64,000 nucleotides of DNA, taken from Sphingomonas pokkalii. Its GTDB lineage: Bacteria > Pseudomonadota > Alphaproteobacteria > Sphingomonadales > Sphingomonadaceae. Under the pieces are notes generated by a model. It saw nothing but the letters and a program-made list of their open reading frames with translations. It had not been told where the DNA came from and did no database searches. Numbering within the stretch: the stretch's first letter is position 1; each line of letters starts with the position of its first letter. Of this stretch, positions 25,651 to 33,945 are shown piece after piece. Location of the stretch: the NCBI RefSeq assembly GCF_003096275.1, contig NZ_QENQ01000001.1, positions 605,478 through 669,477 on the forward strand, written 5' to 3'. A program made the position numbers and the translations under genes.

Positions 25651-26492
25651 TGATCCGCCGTCGTACTCTGCTCGCGGGCGCCGGGGGCGCCATCGCCGCC
25701 ACTCTTCTCGATCGGATCGTGCCGCCGGCACAGGCCGCATCGCTCTCCGCGATCGGCATCCAGCTCTATACGGTGCGGGACATCTTCCAGAAGGATCCCG
25801 CTGGCACGCTCGCGGCGATCGCCAAGATCGGCTATCGCGAAGTCGAGTTCGGCGGCGGCGGCTATGAAGCAATGGACACCACCATGCTGCGCCGGACGAT
25901 GGACGAGACAGGCCTTCGTTCTCCGTCGATCCATGTCGGCTATGATGCGTTGCTCGGCCAGTTCGAGCAGGCGGTGTCGCGGGCCAAGACGTTGGGCGCC
26001 GATACGGTGGTGCTGCCCTACATGACCGCCGAGCATCGCACCGAGGAGGGCTGGCAGAAGGCGCTGCCCAACTTCAACCGCTTCGCCGCCGATCTGAAAA
26101 AGGCAGGGCTGGGCTTCGCCTATCACAACCATGATTTCGAATTCACAACCCAGCCGGGCGGCGTGAGCCTGTATGAGCGGTTCCTGAAGGAAACCGATCC
26201 GGCGCTGGTGAAGATCGAGCTCGACCTTTACTGGGCGAAGTTCGCCGGGCAGGATCTGGCGGCGCTGATCGATCGGATCGGCAGCCGCATTTATGCCTAT
26301 CACGTCAAGGACATGCGCCCCGATCGCAGCATGACCGCGGTCGGCGCCGGCACGATCGACTTCGCCGCGCTGTTCCAGCGCAAGGCCGGGGCCGGCGTGC
26401 GCCATTTCTATGTCGAGAACGATCAGGCGCCCGCCCCCTATCTGCCCGACATCACCACCAGCTTCAAAACGCTCCGCGCACTGCGCTTCTGA
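25647..26492 (+). CDS. Tat-exported sugar phosphate isomerase/epimerase (TIM barrel)
   Basis: 281 aa with a twin-arginine signal (MMIRRRTLLAGAGGAIAAT). The barrel has 'AIGIQLYTVRDIFQKDPAGTLA', 'KIGYREVEFGG', 'FAYHNHDFEF', 'VKIELDLYWAKFAGQD', 'YHVKDMRP' and 'GAGTIDFAALF', the usual metal-site pattern. It is the third TIM-barrel isomerase of the cluster and the second with an export signal. It may convert the 3-keto-sugar product in the periplasm. It lies between the two dehydrogenase subunit genes. Confidence 0.85.
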   Translation: MMIRRRTLLAGAGGAIAATLLDRIVPPAQAASLSAIGIQLYTVRDIFQKDPAGTLAAIAKIGYREVEFGGGGYEAMDTTMLRRTMDETGLRSPSIHVGYDALLGQFEQAVSRAKTLGADTVVLPYMTAEHRTEEGWQKALPNFNRFAADLKKAGLGFAYHNHDFEFTTQPGGVSLYERFLKETDPALVKIELDLYWAKFAGQDLAALIDRIGSRIYAYHVKDMRPDRSMTAVGAGTIDFAALFQRKAGAGVRHFYVENDQAPAPYLPDITTSFKTLRALRF

Positions 26493-26518
26493 GAACGATA
26501 TCCCGGGAGGGGAACACC

Positions 26519-28195
26519 ATGGCTGCAACCAACAGGTTCGATGCGATTGTCATCGGCTCCGGCGTGAGCGGCGGTTTCGCCGCCAAGGAGCTGACTGAAA
26601 AGGGATTGCGGGTGCTGATGCTCGACAGGGGCCGCATGGTCGAGCATGGCGAAGGCTATCCCTATGACGGCAAGCCCGCCTTCGAGGTGCCGGCCCGCAA
26701 CATGATGCCGAAGCCGCTGGTGGAGAAGGACTACTTCATCGCCCGCCATGGCTATGTCGCGCCGAGCAGCATGGGCTTCTACAACAACGACCGGCTGAAC
26801 CCCTATGCCTATGACGAAGGCAGCAAATTCTACTGGATCCGGCCGGGCGCGGTCGGCGGCAAGTCGCTGATCTGGGGCCGCTGGAGCTTTCGCTGGAGCC
26901 AAGAGGATTTCGAGGCGAACAAGCGCGAGGGCGTGGATGGCGTGTGGCCGATCGGCTATGACGACATCGCGCCGTGGTATGCGAAGGTGGAAGACTATAT
27001 CGGCGTTTCCGGCTCGCGCGAGAATCTGCCGCATCTGCCGGACAGCAACTTCCAGCCGCCGATGCCGATGAACGTCGCCGAGCAGTGGCTGAAGCAGCGG
27101 CTTGAGGCCCAGTTCCCGGGCCGCAAGCTGATCCATACTCGTCTGTCCAACCTGACCGAGGACAAGCCTGAACAGGGCCGCACCAAGTGCCAGCTGCGCA
27201 ACCAATGCGGCAATGGCTGTTCGTTCGGAGCCTATTTCTCCACCCAGGCGGTAACGTTGCCGGCGGCGCGAGCGACGGGCCGGCTGACGTTGAAATCCGA
27301 CGCGGTCGTCACCAACATCGAATATGATCCGGTGAAGAAGCGGGCGACAGGCGTGCGCTATGTCGACGCCAAGAGCGGCCAGGCGGAAGTGGTGCAGGCC
27401 GATCTCGTCTTCGTCTGCGCATCGGCGATGGCATCGACGCAGATCCTGATGAACTCCCGCGCGCCGGGCAGCGACCGCAGCCATTTCGACAGCAGTGGCA
27501 CGCTGGGCCGCTATGTGATGGATCACATCTTCCGCGTCGGCGTGGAAGGCGAGATTCCGGGAATGACCGACCTGATCGAATATGGCCGCCGCCCCGGTGG
27601 CGTCTATGTTCCGCGCTTCCGCAACGTGGGCGGTGAAGAAGGCGTGGGCTTCCGGCGCGGCTATGGCTATCAGGGCAGCGCTCGGCGCGATCCTGCGGCG
27701 CCGGTCGGCTTCGGGGCGGCGATGAAGCACGGGATGCGCCGGTATGGCCCGTGGCGCTTCTCGATGGGCGCATTCGGCGAGTGCCTGCCCTACAAGGACA
27801 ACCGCGTGTCGCTCCATTCGAGCAAGGTGGATCGGTTCGGGGTGCCGCTGATGCGCTTCGACGTGACCTTCCGCGAGAATGAACTGCGGATGATGGCCGA
27901 TGCGCGTACGCAGGGCGAGGCGATGCTGAAGGCGGCGGGCCTGACCAACATCCGCAGCTATGAAGGCGAGCATGTGCCGGGCGATGCGATCCACGAAATG
28001 GGCGGCGCGCGCATGGGCGCGGATCCGCGCACTTCGGTGCTCGACGGCTTCAGCCGCGCGCACGATGCGCCCAATGTCTATGTCACCGATGGTGCGCAGA
28101 TGGCGTCGATTTCCTGCGTGAACCCGTCGCTGACTTTCATGGCGCTGACCGTGCGGGCGGCGGATCATGCGGTACGGCAGCTGCGGCAGGGGTGA
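26519..28195 (+). CDS. GMC-family FAD oxidoreductase, glycoside 3-dehydrogenase catalytic subunit
   Basis: 558 aa; a GGGAGGGG ribosome site precedes the ATG. The FAD fold is 'VIGSGVSGGFAAKELTEKGL', the mid-region has 'GGKSLIWGRWSFRW', and the C-terminal GMC domain ends in 'NPSLTFMALTVRAADHAVRQL' after 'HEMGGARMG'. A Cys cluster, KCQLRNQCGNGCSFGA (about residues 222-237), may bind an iron-sulfur centre as in related FAD glucose dehydrogenases. There is no signal peptide, consistent with Tat export on the small subunit (25090). Likely reaction: oxidation of C3 of glucosides, with electrons to the cytochrome c at 22979. Confidence 0.88.
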   Translation: MAATNRFDAIVIGSGVSGGFAAKELTEKGLRVLMLDRGRMVEHGEGYPYDGKPAFEVPARNMMPKPLVEKDYFIARHGYVAPSSMGFYNNDRLNPYAYDEGSKFYWIRPGAVGGKSLIWGRWSFRWSQEDFEANKREGVDGVWPIGYDDIAPWYAKVEDYIGVSGSRENLPHLPDSNFQPPMPMNVAEQWLKQRLEAQFPGRKLIHTRLSNLTEDKPEQGRTKCQLRNQCGNGCSFGAYFSTQAVTLPAARATGRLTLKSDAVVTNIEYDPVKKRATGVRYVDAKSGQAEVVQADLVFVCASAMASTQILMNSRAPGSDRSHFDSSGTLGRYVMDHIFRVGVEGEIPGMTDLIEYGRRPGGVYVPRFRNVGGEEGVGFRRGYGYQGSARRDPAAPVGFGAAMKHGMRRYGPWRFSMGAFGECLPYKDNRVSLHSSKVDRFGVPLMRFDVTFRENELRMMADARTQGEAMLKAAGLTNIRSYEGEHVPGDAIHEMGGARMGADPRTSVLDGFSRAHDAPNVYVTDGAQMASISCVNPSLTFMALTVRAADHAVRQLRQG

Positions 28196-28266
28196 TCCGA
28201 AAGGGCGGCAGGCGCGTTATACGGCCCGCAGCGACACTCCCGTCGCGGGCGAAGGGGCAGGCGGCC

Positions 28267-28728
28267 ATGGCATATCCTGGGCGGAATCGTATCGGCGCAA
28301 TATTGTGCCTCGTCCTGCTCGCCGGTTGCGGGCGGGGCGAGCGCACCACCGACGACCCCGTGGCCCAGAACGTGGCAGTCGCCGCGGCGGAGGGCACGTC
28401 CGCGAACGTGGCCGCGGCGGTGGATTGTAGCAACCGGCCGGATTTCGTGCCGATATACGCCGGTGCGGAAATCACCCGCTGCGTCGCCGGGCCGGATGGG
28501 CTGGCCAAGGGGCATGTGAGCGGAACGATCGTCTATGAGACGATGGCGGCCCCGCGCGACGTGCTCGGCTGGTCCCGCGCGCAGGCAAATGCATCCGGCC
28601 TGCGCTATCGCCGAGAGAGCGAGACGATGTATGCTGCGGGTGACGAAGCCCGGCGCAGCGTGATGATCGTGGTGGACCGCCATGACGGCGGTACCCGCGT
28701 GACGGTGAACTGGGGCCGGGGAACATAA
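28267..28728 (+). CDS. Hypothetical lipoprotein
   Basis: 153 aa from the ATG at 28267; the frame extends upstream but this start leaves a proper lipoprotein signal with lipobox LLAGC. The mature part has a low-complexity Ala/Val stretch, then 'CSNRPDFVPIYAGAEITRCVAG', 'GTIVYETMAAPRDVLGWSRAQA' and 'RRSVMIVVDRHDGGTRVTVNWG'. No family was recognised with certainty. The Cys pair may form a disulfide. It stands alone, about 70 bases after the sugar cluster, and converges on the pirin operon. Confidence 0.7.
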   Translation: MAYPGRNRIGAILCLVLLAGCGRGERTTDDPVAQNVAVAAAEGTSANVAAAVDCSNRPDFVPIYAGAEITRCVAGPDGLAKGHVSGTIVYETMAAPRDVLGWSRAQANASGLRYRRESETMYAAGDEARRSVMIVVDRHDGGTRVTVNWGRGT

Positions 28729-28782
28729 CACCACGCTGCATCGATGTACGCCCGCGTGCGCATCGCGATCCCCGCCACCCGC

Positions 28783-28811
28783 GGGAGATGCCGGCTTGCG
28801 CGGGCATAACG
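28783..28811 (-). repeat. Single arm of a dispersed inverted-repeat element
   Basis: On the minus strand this reads CGTTATGCCCGCGCAAGCCG followed by GCATCTCCC. It closely resembles the arms of the element at 53670-53767 (CGTCAT.CC.GCG.AAGCC). It sits in the 220-base gap between convergent genes. It is probably an isolated or decayed copy. Confidence 0.6.
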
Positions 28812-28856
28812 CTGGGGAATGGCTTGCCGTCCGTGCAGCTTGGGATGAGAGAAAGT

Positions 28857-28885
28857 CCGGAAATGCGCCGTGGCGCATTTTCCGG
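28857..28885. terminator. Strong hairpin between convergent genes, possible two-way terminator
   Basis: CCGGAAATGCGCC (28857-28869) pairs with GGCGCATTTTCCGG (28872-28885) with one bulge and a very short loop. It lies between the lipoprotein gene and the pirin operon ends. A short T-run (ATTTT) lies inside the stem instead of after it, so termination is possible but not certain. Confidence 0.45.
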
Positions 28886-28948
28886 GCCGGTGCCGTCTCG
28901 AAATGCGCGCGTTTGCGACGTTCCAAAGGGTTTCCAAGGCCCGGCGCC

Positions 28949-29812
28949 TCAACCCGCGACGATCTCCGCCACGCCGAAGGTGCCGCGCTGATAGTCGGCA
29001 TAGGCTTGGCGGATTTCCTCCACCGTGTTCATCACGAACGGGCCATGGGCGACGACCGGCTCGTCGATCGGCGCGGCATGGCCGAACAGGATCAGCGTGG
29101 GCTCGTCGGCGTGAAGGGTCAGGGTATCGCCCGCGGACAGGCTGGCAAGGTGCCAGTTCGGCAGCGCGCGATCGCCGACCTTCACGCTGCCGCGGACCGC
29201 GTAGAGGAACAGGTCGCGCCCCGCGAGGCCGTCGAAGGTCAGCGTCGCGCCCGGGGCCAGTTCGGCCCAGCACAGGAACACGCCGGTCAGCGACTCAATC
29301 GGTCCGGCATGCCCGGCGAAACTGCCGGAGACGAGGTGAAGCGTCGCCCCCTCGCCCGTGGTCAACGCCGGAAAGGCGTCCGCCTGCAGCCCGACATAGC
29401 GCGGCGCGCGCATCTTCAGCGCGGCGGGCAGATTCACCCAGAGCTGGAGGATCTCCATCGGGCCGCCGTCGCGCTTGAATTCGGCGGGGGACACCTCGGC
29501 ATGGACGATGCCGCGCCCGGCGGTCATCCACTGCACGCCCCCGGCGCGGATGATGCTTTCATGGCCCGCCGAATCGGTATGGGCGAGCGAGCCTTCGAGG
29601 ATGAAGGTGACCGTTTCGAACCCGCGATGCGGATGCGGGCCGAACGGCAGGCCGCGATTGTTCGCCCCGTAGGTCTGCGGCCCGTGATGGTTGAGGAACA
29701 GGAAGGCGCCGATCTGCTCCAGGCCCGGCCCCGGTACCGGCCGGCGGGTGACGAGGTCGCCGATATCGTCGCGATAGGCGGCATGGGCGGAAAGCAGGGT
29801 GACGTCGGTCAT
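28949..29812 (-). CDS. Pirin family protein
   Basis: 287 aa from the ATG at 29812, which overlaps the metW stop by 4 bases; a longer frame runs upstream inside metW. Pirin hallmarks: 'FGPHPHRGFETVTFILEGSLAHTDSAG' (metal-binding His residues), 'GGVQWMTAGRGIVHAE' and 'LQLWVNLPAALKMRAPRY'. Pirins are bicupin metal proteins; some act as quercetinases or as regulators. It ends the metX-metW-pirin transcript. Its role in that operon is unknown. Confidence 0.9.
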   Translation of the reverse strand: MTDVTLLSAHAAYRDDIGDLVTRRPVPGPGLEQIGAFLFLNHHGPQTYGANNRGLPFGPHPHRGFETVTFILEGSLAHTDSAGHESIIRAGGVQWMTAGRGIVHAEVSPAEFKRDGGPMEILQLWVNLPAALKMRAPRYVGLQADAFPALTTGEGATLHLVSGSFAGHAGPIESLTGVFLCWAELAPGATLTFDGLAGRDLFLYAVRGSVKVGDRALPNWHLASLSAGDTLTLHADEPTLILFGHAAPIDEPVVAHGPFVMNTVEEIRQAYADYQRGTFGVAEIVAG

Positions 29813-30402
29813 CGATCGTGCCTCAACAGGAAGACGGCGTGTTCCGCCAGGAGGTTGGCCATGCCCGATCCGGTCTGCTGGTCGCCGGAGAGGAACCAGG
29901 CGCCCTCGATGGCGATGCCGCGCTCCTTCACCAGCGCGCGGAAATCGTCGACGGTGACATGGTGGATATTGGGCGTCGCATACCAGGCGATCGGCAGCAG
30001 CCGGGTGACCGGCATGCGGCCGCCGAACAGCAGCGAGGCGCGCACCCGCCAATGCGCGAAATTGGGGAAGGAGACGAAGGCGTGGCGGCCGATCCGCAGC
30101 AGCTGCTCCAGCACCCAGTCGGGACGACGGGTGGTCTGCAGCGTCTGGCTGAGAATCGCATAGTCGAAGCTGTCGTCGGGATAATCGGCCAGATCGGTAT
30201 CGGCGTCGCCCTGGATCACCGACAGGCCCTGGCCCACGGCCGCCGCGACGTTGACGGGATCAAGTTCCAGCCCGCGCGCGTCGCAGCCATGCTGGTCGCG
30301 CAGCGCCGCCATCAGCGCGCCGTCGCCGCAGCCGACGTCGAGGATGCGGGCGCCGCGGTTCACATGGGATGCGATGATCGCGAGGTCGGGGCGGAGGGTC
30401 AT
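29809..30402 (-). CDS. metW: Methionine biosynthesis protein MetW
   Basis: 197 aa. A SAM-methyltransferase-like fold begins '[21 protein letters not shown]', continues '[29 protein letters not shown]' and '[21 protein letters not shown]', and ends '[19 protein letters not shown]', all MetW marks. It overlaps metX by 4 bases, the normal proteobacterial order. It supports the homoserine acyltransferase, and some MetX enzymes need it for activity. Cytoplasmic. Confidence 0.95.
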   Translation of the reverse strand: MTLRPDLAIIASHVNRGARILDVGCGDGALMAALRDQHGCDARGLELDPVNVAAAVGQGLSVIQGDADTDLADYPDDSFDYAILSQTLQTTRRPDWVLEQLLRIGRHAFVSFPNFAHWRVRASLLFGGRMPVTRLLPIAWYATPNIHHVTVDDFRALVKERGIAIEGAWFLSGDQQTGSGMANLLAEHAVFLLRHDR

Positions 30403-31523
30403 GGCCGTTCTCCCGCGGCGAGGAAACCGCCGATCACGCGGTCGAGCTCGGGGCTTTCCAGCAGGAAAGCGTCATGGCCGAAGGGCGAGCTAAGCTCGAC
30501 GAAGCTGGCCGGTGCGCCCGCGGCGTTGAGCGCATGGGCGATCGTGCGCGACTCCGCGGTGGGATAGAGCCAGTCGGTATCGAAGCTCACCACGCAGAAC
30601 CTTGCCTTAGACGCACGGAAGGCGTTGGCGAGCAGCCCGCCATGCTCCTCGGCGAGGTCGAAATAATCGAGCGCCCGGGTGATATAGAGATAGGAATTGG
30701 CGTCGAACCGGTCGACGAACGCCAGCCCCTGGTGGCGCAGATAGCTCTCGACCTGGAAGTCGGCGTCGAAGCCGAAGGTCTTGGCCTCGCGGCCCTGCAG
30801 CTTGCGGCCGAACTTGGCGGTGAGCCCCGCTTCCGACAGATAGGTGATGTGTGCCGCCATCCGCGCGACCGCCAAGCCCGCAGCAGGCGGGTCCTGCGCC
30901 GCGTAATAGGCGCCGCCACGCCACTTGGGATCGGCCATGATCGCCTGGCGGCCGACTTCGTGGAAGGCGATGTTCTGCGCCGAGTGCCGGGCTGCGGACG
31001 CGATCACCACCGCCGCGCGCACCCGCTCGGGGAAGGTCGCCGCCCAGCTCAGCGCCTGCATGCCGCCCATCGATCCGCCGACCACTGCGAACAGCCGATC
31101 GATGCCGAAATGGTCGAGCAGCATCGCCTGCGCGCGCACCATGTCGCGGATGGTGATGACCGGGAACTGCATCCCCCAGGGCTGGCCGGTCACCGGGTTG
31201 ATCGTCGCCGGGCCCGAAGAGCCGAGGCAACTGCCCAGAACATTGGAGCAGATCACGAACCAGCGATTCGTGTCGATCGGCTTGCCGGGCCCGACCATCC
31301 GCGCCCACCAGCCCGGCTTGCCGGTGACCGGATGTTCGGAGGCAAGATGCTGGTCGCCGGTCAGCGCGTGGCACACCAGGATGGCATTGCTCGCGTCGGC
31401 GTTCAGCGTGCCATAGGTCTCGTAGGCGATGTCGACCGGCGAGAACAGCACGCCGCCGTCGAGGCGCAGCGGCCCCGGCAGCGTTACCGAGCGGCGAAGG
31501 CCGAAACGCGGATCATCGGACAT
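30399..31523 (-). CDS. metX: Homoserine O-acyltransferase MetX
   Basis: 374-aa alpha/beta hydrolase-fold enzyme of methionine synthesis. Signatures: '[13 protein letters not shown]', '[15 protein letters not shown]', '[13 protein letters not shown]', the nucleophile elbow '[15 protein letters not shown]', and late '[14 protein letters not shown]' and '[11 protein letters not shown]' with the catalytic Asp and His. It activates homoserine with acetyl-CoA or, less likely, succinyl-CoA. It heads the operon with metW and the pirin gene and is divergent from hisC; no SAM riboswitch was recognised in the 90-base gap. Confidence 0.95.
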   Translation of the reverse strand: MSDDPRFGLRRSVTLPGPLRLDGGVLFSPVDIAYETYGTLNADASNAILVCHALTGDQHLASEHPVTGKPGWWARMVGPGKPIDTNRWFVICSNVLGSCLGSSGPATINPVTGQPWGMQFPVITIRDMVRAQAMLLDHFGIDRLFAVVGGSMGGMQALSWAATFPERVRAAVVIASAARHSAQNIAFHEVGRQAIMADPKWRGGAYYAAQDPPAAGLAVARMAAHITYLSEAGLTAKFGRKLQGREAKTFGFDADFQVESYLRHQGLAFVDRFDANSYLYITRALDYFDLAEEHGGLLANAFRASKARFCVVSFDTDWLYPTAESRTIAHALNAAGAPASFVELSSPFGHDAFLLESPELDRVIGGFLAAGERP

Positions 31524-31613
31524 ATCCGGCGGTTAGGCGGACGCGCGCGGACGTTCAAGCTTCCCCGCCACACGGCTTGCCAATCGGCCGCCATTCCTTC
31601 AATCCCCCGCCCC

Positions 31614-32708
31614 ATGAACGCACCCGTCCCCAAGCCCTGGGTGATGGCCATCGCCCCTTATGTCCCGGGCCGTGCCACCACCGATTCGGGCAAGCCCGCC
31701 GCCAAGCTCTCGTCCAACGAGAATCCGTTCGGCACGCCCCAGGCCGCGCGCGACGCCTATGCCGCCACCGCGACCGAGCTGGAGCGCTATCCGGATGCGA
31801 GCGCCTTCGCGCTGCGCGAGGCGCTCGGCGCACATTACGGCGTCGAGCCCGAGCGGATCGTCTACGGCACCGGCTCGGACGAGGTGCTGCACCTCGCCGC
31901 CGGCGCGTTCGCCGGGGTGGGCGATGAGATCATCTATGTCCGCTACGGCTTCGCGGTGTACGACATCGCCGCCCGCCGGGTCGGCGCGACGCCGGTGGTG
32001 GCGCCCGATCGCGACTATGCAACCGATGTCGACGCGATCCTCGCCTGCGTGACCGAGAAGACCAAGGTCGTCTTCCTCGCTAATCCCAACAACCCGACCG
32101 GCACCTACACCGCACGCGAAGAGATTGCCCGCCTCCACGCCGCGCTGCCCAAGAGCGTGCTGCTGGTGCTCGACCAAGCCTATACCGAATATCTCGATCC
32201 CGAAGACGACGACGGCGGGCTCGACCTCGCCCGCACCCAGCCCAACGTGCTGGTGACGCGCACCTTCTCGAAGATCTTCGGCTTGGCTTCCGAGCGGGTC
32301 GGCTGGGGCTATGGCCACCCGGACATCATCGCCGCGATGCACCGCATTCGCGCGCCCTTCGCGTTCAGCATCGGCGCGGGTCGCGCGGCCGTCGCGGCGC
32401 TGGGCGACAAGGATTTCGTCGAGCACAGCCGTGCGCACAATGCGCAGTGGCGCCAGTGGTTCGCCGACGAGATCGCCAGCATGGGCAACAAGGGCGTCCG
32501 CGCGGTGCCCTCCAAGGCCAACTTCCAGCTCGTCCTGTTCGAGGGCGAAGTGACCGGCGAGCAGGCCTACAAGCACCTCATGGAGGACGGCTATATCGTC
32601 CGCTGGCTGCCCGGCCAGGGCCTGCCGCATGGCTTGCGCATCACCATCGGCACCGAGGAAGAGATCAAGGGCGTGGCGGCCTCGCTGCGCCGCTTGCTCG
32701 GCGCCTGA
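31614..32708 (+). CDS. hisC: Histidinol-phosphate / aromatic aminotransferase
   Basis: 364 aa from the ATG at 31614; a much longer open frame runs upstream antisense to metX and is not real. PLP class I/II features: '[18 protein letters not shown]', '[16 protein letters not shown]', '[12 protein letters not shown]', 'VLDQAYTEY' and the PLP lysine in '[19 protein letters not shown]'. It converts imidazole-acetol phosphate to histidinol phosphate. The overlap with a tyrosine-pathway dehydrogenase suggests it also serves phenylalanine and tyrosine synthesis. Confidence 0.93.
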   Translation: MNAPVPKPWVMAIAPYVPGRATTDSGKPAAKLSSNENPFGTPQAARDAYAATATELERYPDASAFALREALGAHYGVEPERIVYGTGSDEVLHLAAGAFAGVGDEIIYVRYGFAVYDIAARRVGATPVVAPDRDYATDVDAILACVTEKTKVVFLANPNNPTGTYTAREEIARLHAALPKSVLLVLDQAYTEYLDPEDDDGGLDLARTQPNVLVTRTFSKIFGLASERVGWGYGHPDIIAAMHRIRAPFAFSIGAGRAAVAALGDKDFVEHSRAHNAQWRQWFADEIASMGNKGVRAVPSKANFQLVLFEGEVTGEQAYKHLMEDGYIVRWLPGQGLPHGLRITIGTEEEIKGVAASLRRLLGA

Positions 32709-33616
32709 TGCTGCCCTTCGCGCGCGTCACCATCCTCGGCCTCGGGCTGATCGGCTCGTCGATCGCCCGCGGCATCCGCCAGCACATGCCGAGCGTGCGC
32801 GTAACCGGCTATGACGCCGATCCGTCCGTGCGCGCAACGGCGGTGGCGATCGACCTGTGCGACGACGTGGCGGACAGCGCCGGCACCTCGGTGATCGACG
32901 CCGACCTCGTCATCCTGTGCGTGCCCGTCGGCGCGATGGGGGCGGCGGCCGCCGACATCGCCGCCGACCTGCCCGCAGACGCGATCGTAAGCGACGTCGG
33001 CTCGTCGAAAGGCAGCGTGATCGAGGCGGTGCGCGCAGCGCTGCCGGATGCGACCTTCATCCCGGCCCACCCGGTTGCCGGTACCGAGAATAGCGGCCCG
33101 ACCGCCGGCTTCGCCTCGCTGTTCCACCATCGCTGGTGCATCATCACCCCGCCCGAGGGCAGCGACTCGCTCGCGGTGGAACGGGTGAGCGAATTCTGGC
33201 GGCGGCTGGGCGCTACGGTTGATACGATGGAGCCGGGGCATCACGATCGGGTGCTCGCGGTTACCAGCCATCTGCCGCACTTGATCGCCTATACGATCGT
33301 CGGCACCGCGTCGGATCTGGAGGAAGTCACCCAGTCCGAAGTGATCAAATATTCGGCAGGCGGCTTCCGCGACTTTACCCGCATCGCGGCGTCGGACCCG
33401 ACGATGTGGCGGGACATTTTCCTGAGCAACCGTGAGGCAGTGCTGGACATGCTCCAGCGCTTCACCGAGGACCTGACCGCGCTCCAGCGCGCGATCCGCT
33501 GGGGCAAGGGGGACGAGCTGTTCGAACTGTTCAGCCGCACCCGCGCGATCCGCCGCTCGATCATCGACCAGGGCCAGGACGATGCGCGGCCGGACTTCGG
33601 CCGGTCGCACGAATAA
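32708..33616 (+). CDS. tyrC: Prephenate/arogenate (cyclohexadienyl) dehydrogenase
   Basis: 302 aa; the ATG shares its first base with the hisC stop (TGATG). An N-terminal Rossmann fold 'VTILGLGLIGSSIARGIRQ' is followed by 'VSDVGSSKGSVIEAVRAAL', 'FIPAHPVAGTENSGP' (catalytic His) and 'HDRVLAVTSHLPHLIAYTIV'. It oxidises prephenate or arogenate to the tyrosine precursor. hisC-tyrC coupling is usual in alphaproteobacteria. Confidence 0.93.
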   Translation: MLPFARVTILGLGLIGSSIARGIRQHMPSVRVTGYDADPSVRATAVAIDLCDDVADSAGTSVIDADLVILCVPVGAMGAAAADIAADLPADAIVSDVGSSKGSVIEAVRAALPDATFIPAHPVAGTENSGPTAGFASLFHHRWCIITPPEGSDSLAVERVSEFWRRLGATVDTMEPGHHDRVLAVTSHLPHLIAYTIVGTASDLEEVTQSEVIKYSAGGFRDFTRIAASDPTMWRDIFLSNREAVLDMLQRFTEDLTALQRAIRWGKGDELFELFSRTRAIRRSIIDQGQDDARPDFGRSHE

Positions 33617-33619
33617 GCG

Positions 33620-33856
33620 TCAGCTCCCCGTCACCGGGCGTTGCGGCTCGCGCGATACCATCTGCTGGCTCTGGCGCTGGCACGCGGCCTGTACGACGGG
33701 ATAGTCGACATCGGTCGCGCGACGAAGCGCGCCTTCCATCGCTTCCTGGCAGGCGACTTGCGAGGTATAGCGGGCGGGTTCCAGACGGACCTGGCGGCAG
33801 GCCTGCGCATCGTCGCTGCAGCCCATGATCGCCAGCACGTAGAGCAGTTGGTCCAT
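33620..33856 (-). CDS. Small hypothetical protein with four Cys
   Basis: 78 aa. The start is fixed by a near-perfect ribosome site, AGGAGGTC six bases before the ATG at 33856 (minus strand). The product (MDQLLYVLAIMGCSDDAQACRQ...) has a hydrophobic N-terminus that could be a signal, and Cys at about 13, 20, 36 and 60, which may form two disulfides. No family was recognised. It converges on tyrC (3 bases apart) and is divergent from the Atm1-type gene. Confidence 0.7.
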   Translation of the reverse strand: MDQLLYVLAIMGCSDDAQACRQVRLEPARYTSQVACQEAMEGALRRATDVDYPVVQAACQRQSQQMVSREPQRPVTGS

Positions 33857-33945
33857 AATCGTGACCTCCTGCCTGATTGAACGGACAGACCTCCGGGCTG
33901 TTCCCGTGGTTGCGTCATGCCTGCCCGCGTCCCAGATTAGGGCAG

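Noticed and set aside
30474..31613. Long in-frame extension upstream of hisC, antisense to metX
   Set aside because: HisC homology begins at the ATG at 31614, and metX on the other strand is certain.
31524..31613. Possible SAM riboswitch upstream of metX
   Set aside because: The 90-base gap was read for SAM-II-like conserved bases and a pseudoknot; none was convincing.
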